Assembly (NCBI GenBank): GCA_029339505.1
Contig: JAQISU010000033.1
Span: 4,477,001-4,541,000, forward strand
Length of the DNA: 64,000 nucleotides
DNA from: Unio delphinus
Lineage: Eukaryota; Mollusca; Bivalvia; Unionida; Unionidae
Reading direction: 5' to 3'
The notes below the pieces were generated by a model. That model searched no databases and was not told where the DNA came from. It saw only the letters and a list, made by a program, of their open reading frames with translations. Made by a program: the position numbers and the translations under genes. Positions 51,301 through 61,974 of this stretch are shown piece by piece (position 1 is the stretch's first letter; each line of letters starts with the position of its first letter).

Positions 51301-51622
51301 ATATATACATGCAGATGTGTGTATGTACGTGTGTGTTTGTGGGTGTATTAGTGTGGTGCTTGTGTGTGTGTGTGTGTGCGTGGGCTTTTGATTAGCTTCT
51401 TCATTTAAATAAACACATGAATATAGTAAATTGTATTACACATTTTTGGCAAACGTTCTAATGCAAGTGCATAATATTAACTTTATCAGTAGGACTTTTT
51501 TTTACACACTTTGATTGATTTAGCATTTTATATTTTACTTTTATATGGAATATGAGAAAAATGTAAAGCGAACAGTATATGAAGCGAAACAAATTCCGCA
51601 GTATTCTGTAACTGATAAAACC

Positions 51623-51625
<3 letters not shown>

Positions 51626-51708
<83 letters not shown>
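51626..51708. repeat. (TA)n microsatellite
   Basis: About 41 TA units. Confidence 0.98.
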
Positions 51709-51711
<3 letters not shown>

Positions 51712-52750
51712 ACAATACGATCAGGTATGTGATTGAGCCAGTACGGATGATATGCAGATACAAAAAAACTATTTTAACTCAATTTCATCTCAACTACCTT
51801 TCATAATCAACTATTGCTTTCATGCAGAAGTTTTGCAAAACTAATTTAAACTTAACATGACTATTTCATCAAGAAAGTTGCTGCCGCAGTTAGCCCAAAA
51901 CACATGGGAGTTTGTTCAAACGTTTTATATGCATTCTATTATTTGTACATTTACTTCTTATCACTCATTTAACAGACAATTTTTAGGTTTATTTAAAATA
52001 CTATTAGGTCAGAATTTTAATCAAAGTAATAAGATTGACATTTTCTCTGAATTTTATTAAAGTAATCTTTCACTAATTTATATTAAAGTAATTTTCTAAA
52101 ATATATTAAGATTAATTTCATTTTTTTTCCTTCTAAATCACAACTATATTATTGGAATAAAAGTGAATGTGTTACAAGCAAAAGGCTTTGTACATTACGC
52201 TCTGCTTTGCTACGTCAGCAAGAGAATATAAATTCAGCAAGCTATACTATTATTATTAGATTTACCAAAGTAGTGACTAAGGTCTTAAATCTAACGTGAA
52301 AACAATATGGTCCTTATGTAGTGGAAATGAGAACATCATTCTAGCAAGGATGAAGTATACACCAGTATACCGTGGGATGGCCATATTTGGTCATGGCGTT
52401 GCGCCTAGATTACATTAAAAAAAAAGCGCACAAAACCGCCCAGTCCAGTTCTAGATCTAGATTTAACTATTCGTATTGTATTCTAAAATGCAGAAAATAT
52501 ACAAATGAATGAAGTTGTAAAGCTTAAAAGGAAAGTGTAATTTTATATGTATTTCATGATTTTTTAATACAAAGTTTATAGATGTGTTTCTAGAATGTAG
52601 TAATATATGTGCGTTGATTAGTTAAATAAAGTTCCTTCGTCCTGAAGCTAGAAAAGATTTGTCTCTCTCATAACTGATTAAATTCCATACTTCATTCCCA
52701 GACGTAGCTGTGTATCATCATCGTAAAGACACTTCTTTTAAGAGAGCTTT

Positions 52751-52751
<1 letters not shown>
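51709..52751. other. No recognised gene
   Basis: AT-rich sequence, no feature supported. Confidence 0.4.

Positions 52752-52828
<77 letters not shown>
52752..52828. repeat. (CT)n microsatellite
   Basis: About 38 CT units. Confidence 0.98.
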
Positions 52829-52830
<2 letters not shown>

Positions 52831-55159
52831 ACATTGACATTCCATAACTGATGAGTAATTCCTTCTCATAGCAAGAAATGTGAAGAAGGTTATGATAAGT
52901 CTCCATAAAAACTTACATAACAAGTTTACATAACAATACTGCGGTCCCACACAGCTTGCTATTCTGAAAGTGTTGGCAAGATTCACGATTTGAAATAAAC
53001 TTCACAAATGCTGAATGAAACAACCAACTCTTTGGATTTTTGTCTGGATCATCCAATTTATCACTTTATTTTGCACGCAACCGAAAGGTTAAAGGCGTCC
53101 GACCAAATGCCACATCATAAATATGGATCAACTGCGGAATATAAAAGTTACAAGCTTTTCTTGCCATTATTCTTTTTAAATACAATGTTAGGTACCCCCT
53201 ACAATACAATAACAGACTTTAATACAGGAAGCGAATTATTTAATTATCAGAACTATTCACTCCACCATCCACTATCGAAGTAGATTTCATTTGAGTTCCG
53301 CAACTTCTAACACTGCATCTTGAATAATATGACTGTCTCTCATTCCAAAAGCCCCCATCTCTTATTAAAGGACATCCTGCTTGACATGACTGTGGGTCAA
53401 GTATAATAAACTTGAATTACAAAATGCAACGTGAGTTATTCTTACTATTTTACATTAAATATTGGGCTTTCTTAAAGTCATGGATGTAGTCACATCTTTG
53501 CACAGTTGTTAATATTGTCAATGCAAATTCAACAGTTGTTCTAATTTATCAGTCACGTCATAATTAGATTCTACTCCTCGTATGTCTGCGAATATTGTTG
53601 TAAAATTCAAGATGAAAATATGTTGGGTTTAGTTTCAACATATGCATGGCATATGTAGCACTAGATTTCTCATTAAATAATTACGATATCAAATATAAAA
53701 ATTAATAAGAAAAACAGAAATGCGCTTACTTTACAAATATTGAGATTTTTACGATATATAGTCACAAAAGTATTTAAATATTATACTGTTTATTGCAATA
53801 AATTGCAGATGACGTACATTTTATACTGCTTTACTTTTTAATCAACTCTCGTCCGAACAACCTAGTTTGTATTTAGCCATTTTGATGTAGCAACGAATAT
53901 GTCTTCTAAACATCATACTTTAAATTAATACAAGTGGTCGTCCTTGTCTAAGTATTGTCTCAAGAGCGAGATTAAATGTGACGAATTAGTCGGAATATGA
54001 ATAGCTACTTCATGTATAATACTATCATGAATTTTCTCTTTATATACAACTCAACAAGTCCACTTAGAGTCTTTGTCGCAATTCATCCATTTTCCTTATT
54101 TCACAATACTTGACATATGTTGAAATACAGCCAACGTAACTAATGTAGCAATAGTCAACCATCAGTACTCTGCAGGCTATGATTGTAGTGAATTTATGAT
54201 AAAAGAGATGAGTCGTAGGGGACTGTTGTAATGAAGAACATCAAATATTACTTTTGGCGGTATTCATCATCACTGTCTTACTTTGAAAATACTTTGAAAA
54301 TACGAAATTGGGCATCATTTTCAGTAAATAACTTTGCTTTATATAGATTAGAACTGTTACATATGCTAAAATTTGAATGAAATTTAGCATCCGACCCTAC
54401 ACTGTTAACATCTAGGCCTAAACATTATATATGTTTGGGCATTAAAATGATTATAAATAGTTTGGTAGAAATAGGCAATTTGTTCTTCTGAAGCGAGGCC
54501 AGCTTATTGTTCTCAGCATAAAGGCTTTCTTAAGAATAAGTGTGAATTATTGCAAGTAAAGTCCAATTGCCTGATTGCGTATCGGATCAAGCATTAGCTG
54601 GTAAGATTTGCAATATGACCCTTACACAGTCAAAACAGAGTCACGTTTAGATCGTAGAAAGTCCTATATAAAGTTACTAAGATATTTCAAACGGCTCTCT
54701 AATTTGTATTTGAAATGATTGTCAATGTGTTAACTATCATAAATAGGAAGGTAATTTATCGCATAATAACAAGTCCTTAAAAACAATAACAGGGACAAAA
54801 TAACACTCACGTTTTGGATCCTATTAAATATCATGTAGCTGGAAGAGGGGCATGCAAGACATTTTTAGATTTCTAACCTTTAACCCGTTTTCATCTGACG
54901 ACTTCTAAAGTAACATATGCAAGAATATTCCATTAGTATTTGACATTGTCATTTATAGCTGGCCAAAGAGTCGTCGATGTATAATGAACAGGCATTTATG
55001 TTTGGATACGGTATTTTACAATGATAATAATATTGATGTCTGACGTAGGTGAGTGACTTTATAGGAAATTATAGGACCTACAAAAATATTGAAGTTCGAT
55101 ATTTTGGATATATAGGTGGACGGTTACTTTAGACCTTTGTTATATACGTCAACCATTAT
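52829..55159. other. No recognised gene
   Basis: One 91-codon frame at 53008-53283 without domain signals; otherwise AT-rich and frame-poor. Confidence 0.4.
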
Positions 55160-55364
55160 TCAGTGATTCTTGAATGCAATTTGTTTGTATTGCATTTGTT
55201 GACGGTCACTTTCAGATCGAACGAGAGAGATGTACAGGTACGTTCTTGTCTCCGGTAGCGGAGATATCACTCCGGCGATGAGGGTGTTGTTACATCTCTG
55301 GAGAGCGGCAATGTTTTTCTCGAACTGCAAGAGGAGGTCTGAAATATGTTGCCTCAATGGCGTA

Positions 55365-55545
55365 ATACTTAATCTGAGGTCAGCAGTCCGTAGATTCAAT
55401 AGCGTAATAAGTAATCTGAGGTCAGTAGTCCGAAGCTTAAATAGGGTAATACTTAATCTGAAGTCAGTGGTCCGTAGCCTCCAAAGCGTAATACTTAATC
55501 TGAGTTCAGTTGTCCTTAGCTTCAATAGCGTATTACTTAATCAAG
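55365..55545. repeat. 42-bp tandem repeat, open on both strands
   Basis: About four copies of a 42-base unit (CTTAATCTGAGGTCAG core). The - strand (frame 55160-55525) reads as a 14-residue leucine-rich repeat (LRTTDLRLSITLLK type), and the + strand (55230-55649) also stays open with a hydrophobic heptad-like pattern. A coiled-coil exon is possible, but neither strand has convincing start or splice context. Confidence 0.6.
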
Positions 55546-55749
55546 CACTTTGCTCTTCGTATTTATTCATTTTGTCCGAGCGCTCCGTTTCAAGGTTTAA
55601 CAGGGCATATATTTTAATAGCTGTCATAAAGGCGCCATTATACTCATAAAATAGATAGCTTACAGTCGTATGCTTCAAATGAGAGAGGTTAGATGTAATT
55701 TGAATAGACATGGTAGAGGGTCTCTGGTGTATAATGCACAAAGCTGATC

Positions 55750-56728
55750 ATCATTTAATTTGAAAGTTTAACATAATTAAATATACAGTTTATTCCGTTC
55801 TGGTTGTGTTATTTATAAACTTCTCATGTCAGCAAATTACATGTCTAACAGCATTGTTCTCTATTAGAATATTAAAATGCCGTTTTAATACCGCTTGTGT
55901 TAATTGAAAATTATTTCGACTTGTAGTTCCCTCACTTATAAATGCACTGCGTTTCGTAAAAGATATTTTCTAGAGATACCATTTTTAAGGTATTTCTACA
56001 CAAATCTCGTAACTCATGCAAAGGTGTCGTCCAACCGTAAGATGACTGAAGTGTCTAATATGCTCGAAACGTTTAGACAGAAGGATGTCTCCAATGGAAA
56101 AAGAATCAACATTAAAAGAGGCTACCAGATGATCTTCACAAATACATACTTCATATTTCACAATGCCACTTTATTGGCTTCGATTTTGGCCGAATTTTTA
56201 AATATCACAAATATATTAATCCCGTGCGACACTTCCACTGTCAGAATTTAGGTCGCCATACAGGTGGCTGCATAAGGAGTGCAGTATGAATTGGGTTTGG
56301 GTACTAGAGCCATCGCTAGTGTTAATCACCATGGTGATCAATTTCCTCTTCCAAAGACTGGAGGCACAAATAAGAGATACAACGTGTGAAATGTGAGAAA
56401 GGCATGCCTTTCAGTGAAGCCAGGACATGGAATCCACAACTCCATTGTACACTGCAGACAGATCATATGAGAAAGTCGCTAAAAAAAAAACTTTCAATAT
56501 TTCCGTCTACCTAAGCAGATATTGCTTCGCCACACAATGAGACCAATTTCAACGATTTCTCAAAAACAATTACAAACAGCGACCCAAAGGGAAAACAAAT
56601 AACACAGTAAGTCAAACTCAGCAACAAAAAGGAAATTCAATTGTATTTGCGAATAACTGCTTCATCCTGTCCACAGGAAAGTACCAAACGTTTTCAGCAA
56701 GAGATAGAGAATTCATAATTCAAGTGAA
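55750..56728. other. No recognised gene
   Basis: One 115-codon + frame (55904-56251) starts from an ATT-rich context and has no recognised motif. The rest is AT-rich. Confidence 0.35.
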
Positions 56729-56855
56729 ATCAATAGACTATACATACTTCAAATAGTCATTTCAATAGACTAGACATACTTCAAATAGTCATGCCAATAG
56801 ACTATACATACTTCAAATAGTCATTTCAATAGACTATACATACTTCAAGTAGTAA
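56729..56855. repeat. 32-bp tandem repeat, about four copies
   Basis: Unit CAATAGACTATACATACTTC followed by AAATAGTCATTT, repeated with few changes. Confidence 0.9.
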
Positions 56856-57282
56856 TTTCAATAGTTTAATAGGTTTGGAAGTATAGACAGTATAAAAGCT
56901 GGCGAAGTCTCTCGTGTAATACCACAGAAATCTCACAGAAATCCCATAATTCTACCGTTTCAATAATCATCTTGTATGACAAGATAATTAATTGACATTA
57001 CAGCTAGATGAATATTAAGGAAAAAGAAACCTCATTGTATCCAATTTAATATCAGTAATGCATTATATGATATAAACTTACGCGTATACAGTACATATAA
57101 AACCTTCTTATACCATTCTCAATGGCGCTTGGCGATGTTATAGGAAACAATACATTTTGCGACTGCAAAGCTATCTACATGAGGCGTGAAGCAAATCGAG
57201 AACTGGATTTAAAAATTATATATTTTCATTTTTAAAAGTAAATCTTAAAAATAAATCTAATACATTGTAAAGGTTTTATCAT

Positions 57283-57570
57283 ATGGGATCCTTCTACCCC
57301 TACAGAAAGGAAGGTGAAAATGAGGGTAGAGTATTTGGGGCTGGGTACATTGGCAGTTTTACACATTTTAAAATTCTTCTTGACATCGAGTGTATTATTA
57401 TTCGTTGTTGGAATTTGAAACACAGTAGAGTTCGTATGAATGACAGACATGGACGTCCACGTCAGAAACTCTGGACCTTTAAAGGTACAAATTTAACAGG
57501 TGAGCAGCAGACTGTGGCCATTGACGTACGTAAGCCTCTGGAAATCAATACCTGCCAGATTTTTGAATAA
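57283..57570 (+). CDS. Unrecognised 95-codon reading frame beside the right cassette
   Basis: ATG start, basic centre (RMNDRHGRPRQKL) and a mixed C-terminus (GEQQTVAIDVRKPLE). It is the only sizeable frame between the host-like region and the right cassette, and points toward it. It could be a terminal host exon, a remnant of the element, or chance. No family is recognised. Confidence 0.2.
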   Translation: MGSFYPYRKEGENEGRVFGAGYIGSFTHFKILLDIECIIIRCWNLKHSRVRMNDRHGRPRQKLWTFKGTNLTGEQQTVAIDVRKPLEINTCQIFE

Positions 57571-57843
57571 ATTAATCAAAATCAAATAAACTCTATGAAA
57601 GGGTCAGTAATATGCTCTACGAATAAAAGTTTTAACTCCAGAAAAAGAAATAAAGTAGATGTAAAAGTATATGCTTGTTTCTTTATTATTTGACAAGGAT
57701 TGTCAATGGAAGCATCCCGTACCCGATGATATTAATTTAGCCCTGTTTATTGACATGGAACGTGTCCATCAAAAGGCGAGGAAAATATTGAGACAGTGGC
57801 TATATTTTCCTGGAGGAAGGACAGAATGAAGGCGAATATGTAT

Positions 57844-58061
57844 TAGCAGCAGAGGGGGTGAACCATACAACTTTTACAGGCGTCAATTTAACAAACTGAG
57901 GCTTCCCGAAATTGCTGATATAGGCCTCAATTTAGTAAACTGAGGCTTCCTTGAAAATATTATAATTTTTTTAAAAATAATTTGAGCAAAAAAATAAAAA
58001 AAATAAAAAGAATTTTAAAAAAAGACGCCAACATCGTTGGCGTTCACCCTCGTTGCTGCTA
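57844..58061. repeat. Inverted repeat structure at the end of the right cassette
   Basis: AGCAGCAGAGGGGGTGAAC at about 57846-57864 faces an imperfect inverted partner at 58043-58061 (about 16 of 19 positions). The interior holds two direct copies of TCAATTTA..AAACTGAGGCTTCC (about 57891 and 57929) and T/A-rich DNA. It occupies the same place after the last cassette gene as 4073-4337 in the left copy. Confidence 0.6.
58025..58043 (-). terminator. Hairpin plus T-run downstream of the minor-capsid-like gene
   Basis: ACGCCAAC and GTTGGCGT form a perfect 8-bp stem with a 3-base loop. On the - strand it is followed immediately by CTTTTTTT and further T-rich sequence, about 50 bases after the gene's stop. 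It has the form of a stem plus U-tract. Use as a terminator in this virus group is inference. Confidence 0.45.
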
Positions 58062-58092
58062 TGCGTTAACAATTTTTTCACGACGAAAGTCT

Positions 58093-59475
58093 TTAGGACT
58101 TTACAAACAGACTAATTTGCAAAACTTCACCTCGCAGATCAATCAAATTATTAGATTGGTCAGTGAGTTTGAAATTAATTCTCGTTAAAGAATCATTATG
58201 ACATCGCATAAAGACTGGATTAGTTGGGTCTTCAATAATTAGAAATCCTGGAGGAGCCGCTGGTGCAAATGAATATAGAATATATCCCTGCTGAGCTTGA
58301 TTTGATCGTTTGAGATTTATTTGATAGCTTCCTTCGATAACGTCACATACTAAATTCAGCGCTATCACCGAGGATATATTTACATTTTGAGGAGCGATAT
58401 GTCTGCCGCCGCCTTCTGGATCATTATTGTGTTTAAGGGTTTTTATTTCCGATGATTTTGTTTTTTTCCATGTATCGTGAATTTTCTTAAACCCGATATC
58501 GATGGCATCACTGAGAAGTTTTTTTAGTTCTGGTACGTTATATCCGGGTAGTTTGAATGTTGGAATATCCTTAACGAGGATTTTATATTTTTCTGAAAAT
58601 TTTGTTCTAGATTTAGGATTACTGTCATCTAATATCTTTTGAATAATTTTCAAATTAAATGTTTCCATATCGATGATAATTTTATTACATGTTTCTACGA
58701 CGTTGATAAATTCATCTCGAGTGAGAGAGCCGGATTTAAGAGGTATTAACAACAATGAAAAATCATTATTCATTTCTATGAAATTATCATCGATTACAAG
58801 TTCGTAATCAATAAGGATTCCCTCTAATCTTTCCCCTTCCTTTTCTTCCCCAGTTGATTGGTATAAAATACCAAAAAAATTTGTAGTATCTGTGGAATCT
58901 TTATAACTCTTTATTGGATTATCAGATTTTATCTTGTCTGTGATATAATCAGATTTCAGTGGTTCTGGTAAATCAACGGTTTTCCCCCCTGGTGGTAGTT
59001 CAGGACATCCTAGCATGGTTCTAATAGAAGTTTGATAAATATCAACGACATATCCGGGTGATTTGATCTCAATCGCAGATGATAACGTCGGCTCGTGAAC
59101 TGTTATAGCGATTTTTGATTCTTTTCCAGTGATAGATTTTATTCTTCGTTGTAATTCGTTATTGATTTGTTCGATTTTATATGACCCAGTTGGCAACGAA
59201 ACAACGTTCCAGTCTGGGGTTCCATCTTCACGATTTTTCCACGAGAACACCAAGGAATTATTTGGTTGTTGACCACCAAATGCTACCGATCTGATATTGG
59301 GCCAGCTATGATACACTCGTAGTTTAGCCAGCGCTATCTCGCTCACGAGAACGGGGATCGGGAAATTCACACTGAATTCAGGACGCGTTGAGGTTATTGA
59401 TATCATGCTTGTTTTCACCGGTGTTGTATTTTCTAATATTTGTTGAAGCAGTTTTTGCGACGATGTCTGTGACAT
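58093..59475 (-). CDS. Minor-capsid-like protein (right cassette)
   Basis: 460 residues, intact, ATG at 59475. Residues 1-160 form a conserved N-terminal domain (MISITST, IALAKLRVYHSWPNIR at about 47-62, FGGQQPNNS, GSYKIEQINNE, GKESKIAITVHEP). Residues about 165-345 are variable and rich in charged residues. Residues about 352-460 are again conserved (DPEGGGRHIAP, NLVCDVIEGSYQI, LTDQSNNLIDLRGE). The two conserved blocks look beta-rich. Location in the capsid cassette suggests a vertex, penton or fibre-base component; this is contextual, not shown. The first 98 nt overlap the end of the two-helix protein gene in another frame. The left copy (2688-4021) carries a nonsense codon. Confidence 0.6.
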   Translation of the reverse strand: MSQTSSQKLLQQILENTTPVKTSMISITSTRPEFSVNFPIPVLVSEIALAKLRVYHSWPNIRSVAFGGQQPNNSLVFSWKNREDGTPDWNVVSLPTGSYKIEQINNELQRRIKSITGKESKIAITVHEPTLSSAIEIKSPGYVVDIYQTSIRTMLGCPELPPGGKTVDLPEPLKSDYITDKIKSDNPIKSYKDSTDTTNFFGILYQSTGEEKEGERLEGILIDYELVIDDNFIEMNNDFSLLLIPLKSGSLTRDEFINVVETCNKIIIDMETFNLKIIQKILDDSNPKSRTKFSEKYKILVKDIPTFKLPGYNVPELKKLLSDAIDIGFKKIHDTWKKTKSSEIKTLKHNNDPEGGGRHIAPQNVNISSVIALNLVCDVIEGSYQINLKRSNQAQQGYILYSFAPAAPPGFLIIEDPTNPVFMRCHNDSLTRINFKLTDQSNNLIDLRGEVLQISLFVKS

Positions 59476-59947
59476 TGTTGTTATTATTATTATCCCGCTC
59501 TAATTTCAGCATTGTCGATTTATACAATTGAGCCATCGTTGAGAATTCGCTATCTGATATTGTTGTGTCATCGAGTGACGATGATATCAACGAGGACAAT
59601 TGCGAGTAACCGGTAGATGCAACGTGAAATTTAATTACATAGTCGTTTAGTTTACTCTGGCTACACGATGATAGTTTTTTTGTGATCCCGGTTAATATAC
59701 CTGCGATTGTAGCCACCGCAGAAATAGCGATTGGAACTACGACCGGACTAATCATTGTAACCGAAGATAGTATTATTCCAGCAGCAGTGATTACGCCCGA
59801 CACCGAATATACGGTGATATCAACCGCGGTTATTCTTCGTTGGTATTTTTTTATTTTTATTTGATACTCCTCACAGCGTGAGCTGAGTTTAGTTTGAAAT
59901 TCTCTGACTTGATCATAGCGATACTGATACACTGAAGGGATTGTCAT
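59378..59947 (-). CDS. Two-transmembrane-helix protein (right cassette)
   Basis: 189 residues. A charged N-terminus (residues 11-40, KIKKYQRR) is followed by hydrophobic helices at about 43-63 and 66-88 joined by a SPVV turn, a TKK basic flank, an amphipathic C-terminal region with ISDSEF at 129-134, and an asparagine-rich, low-complexity tail. The tail is the part that overlaps the next gene and differs most from the left copy. Similar helical-hairpin proteins accompany capsid genes in such elements. The role is unknown, with a membrane-associated function in assembly or entry as the simplest guess. Confidence 0.6.
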   Translation of the reverse strand: MTIPSVYQYRYDQVREFQTKLSSRCEEYQIKIKKYQRRITAVDITVYSVSGVITAAGIILSSVTMISPVVVPIAISAVATIAGILTGITKKLSSCSQSKLNDYVIKFHVASTGYSQLSSLISSSLDDTTISDSEFSTMAQLYKSTMLKLERDNNNNNNVTDIVAKTASTNIRKYNTGENKHDINNLNAS

Positions 59948-59980
59948 CTTATTGTAGCAGCATTAGTGTTTTCAATTTAA

Positions 59981-60992
59981 TTATTTACTTAAATCCACTA
60001 CGAATTCTACGTACCACGTTACTGAAACCCTGACTAAATTTCTATCTGCGGTCGTTATCGTGAACTGTTCAGATACATCCTTGTCGATGATCGTTGATAT
60101 TGTATTATTGACTCCAGATGAACTACTTGATGATATATTGAATTGATTCGGTGATACTATTGTTAATCGATAAATACCCTTGACGGCTGCGGTTACGTGT
60201 AAAATGTTGGTTGTGGGAGTCCACGCAAATGAACCGTGTTGAATCGTGTATACTACATTGATAATTTTTTCATGAGGAAATTTTATTTTGTTAGCTATTG
60301 GTGCCATTTTTTCTTTTATATCATCTACGATATTATTTGTGGTTGTTTTTAGATCATCGATGGCTTTTTTAATATCAGGAAGGGTTATTTCAATTTTATC
60401 AAATGGGGTTCCAATAAATTCATCAATGATGTTTTTACGAAACATTGAAAACCGTTTCACGTGTTTTTCATATTTGGATTGAAGAGCTGCTAGTTCTAAC
60501 ATAGAATCTTTTATCGAGGTGAGTTTTGGTGCAGTCACTGGTGGATTTCCAAAACATTCTAGCATGGGTTTATCAATTTTGTCAATTATATTTCTTTGTA
60601 TTGTAGTAAACTGATCAAATACAACTATATGATTGTCATACTTATCATTGAGCGATTTCAATGAATTCGCCGTGTTATCGAGTGTTGTTAATTTATCCGT
60701 GATCGTTGAAACTAGTACACCTGGTTTGAGTTTACCCTGATCGGAAAATAACGCGATAGTATCCTCTGCTGCGTCTCGTCGTTTAACTAAAATATCATCG
60801 AGGGAGATATTACTAGTTTTCAATTTACCCTGACGATCGCCAAATACAACTATTTCACCAGGATCAACACTTGCTAGGTTCAACGTTTCGGCTATTTCAT
60901 CTTCGATTAGTTTTTTTAACATCTTTGATTTCAACTCCATCAGTATCCGGTTTCTTCAGCGCTGATAAAGGTCGTCCCCAAATATCAATCAT
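59981..60992 (-). CDS. Fibre-like attachment protein, frame broken near N-terminus (right cassette)
   Basis: The ATG at 60992 opens a frame with the tag MIDIWGRPL. The rest (open from 60940 to the stop at 59981) is in a different frame, with the break at a run of seven A on the coding strand (60911-60917). The body shares EIAETLNL and two G-K-L-K blocks with the left copy, then a single FIGTP module followed by LPDIKKAIDDL, helical spacers, and a C-terminal beta-rich domain of about 100 residues (HGSFAW, GIYRLTIVS). It is about 100 residues shorter than the left copy because it has fewer shaft modules. The conserved tag with variable shaft resembles the plan of viral fibres anchored to the capsid by an N-terminal peptide. 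This is inferred. Confidence 0.5.
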
Positions 60993-61025
60993 TGTTATCA
61001 TAGAAATCTTTTCTCTGTTTAAAAT

Positions 61026-61434
61026 CTAAAGATTTTCAATCCAACGACTGCTAGTATACTCATTCACTACTACATGAGGTGGTTTTTGTCCTCGTGAAAT
61101 AGCATCAAGTACGTTTAATACTTCATTGCCACATATGGGTGGGTAAATCATCGTTTGTGTTGGTAACGTGAATTTTTAAGCGCGTTGATAAATCAAGGAT
61201 ATAGCGGTTAAATTCCTTCGGAGGCGCTAGTCCATATGAGTCAAAATAAATAATCCCACGTGGATCAATCGCGTATGCAACCCAGTGTGTTCCAGGTCCA
61301 TCGCTGTTATCTAAATTAATAATACCCGTTTCAACATTATTTGGTTGTGCCGGTAACTGATCTTTCATAAAAACACCTCTGAAGTTTTTAATCGCGAGTT
61401 TTTTAGCAGCATCAATTAAATCAAAATTGGACAT
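61026..61434 (-). pseudogene. Adenain-type virion cysteine protease with frameshift (right cassette)
   Basis: Starts at the ATG of 61434 (MSNFDLID, as in the left copy). The His motif GTHWVAY and the YFDSYG motif are intact. The frame then stops at 61123, and the part with the catalytic Cys (ICG) and the end of the protein (stop at 61026-61028) lies in another frame. The break is placed near a run of five T (61173-61177 on the + strand). As read, the product lacks its nucleophile. A single-base sequencing error in the homopolymer is an equal explanation. The gene sits 15 bases after the end of the pX-like coding region. Confidence 0.7.
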
Positions 61435-61448
61435 TGGAAGATTTTTCA

Positions 61449-61909
61449 CTAGTAAACCGTTCCTAGTCTCAGGCCGCTTCCGCTGTACCATGAATACGGG
61501 GTTCCTGGTAGTCTTAGACCTTTCCCCTTTTTTTATACCCCTTTCCCATTGCTTTCTTTAGTGCCATTCCTGCCGCGGTACCAATAGCCCCTAACGCTGC
61601 CGCTTTAGCTACCGCTGGGGCCGCTGCGGCAATCAACCCTGGAATCAACCCTAACAGTGGGAATATACCACCAGTCTTTTCCATGTTTTTAATCGCGCTC
61701 GCAGAAAGAGTAACCTGAACTCCCTTTTTTTCTTTAAACGCTTTATTAAAATGATTAACCTGAGTTTTCCTCAGCGATAGTTTGTTCGCTCCGCCATTCA
61801 TTTGATTAGGTTTCAGCGTTATTGTGGTTCCACATTGCTTAGTTGATTTGGATTGTAATTTTTTTAACTGACCAGGTGTCAACGTGACATTGATATTATT
61901 ATACGACAT
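61449..61909 (-). CDS. pX/pVI-like membrane-active capsid core protein (right cassette)
   Basis: ATG at 61909 (MSYNNINVTLT). The N-terminal third has short LTPGQLKKLQ and TTITLKPNQ strands, then VQVTLSASAI. A long hydrophobic, glycine/alanine-rich stretch follows (residues about 86-118, GGIFPLLGLIPGLIAAAAP), then a basic tail. As read the frame ends at 61514, but the C-terminal GLRLPG-type motif seen in the left copy lies downstream in another frame, ending at 61449-61451, so a frame break in the A/G homopolymers at 61521-61534 is likely. The family (adenovirus pX/pVI-like proteins) coats DNA and disrupts membranes during entry after protease release. The assignment is by composition and gene order. 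Confidence 0.65.
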
Positions 61910-61974
61910 TATACAAAACAGATTGATTTTAAATCGCAGAGAGAGAGATGAAAAATTAATTACGAAGTAATCAA

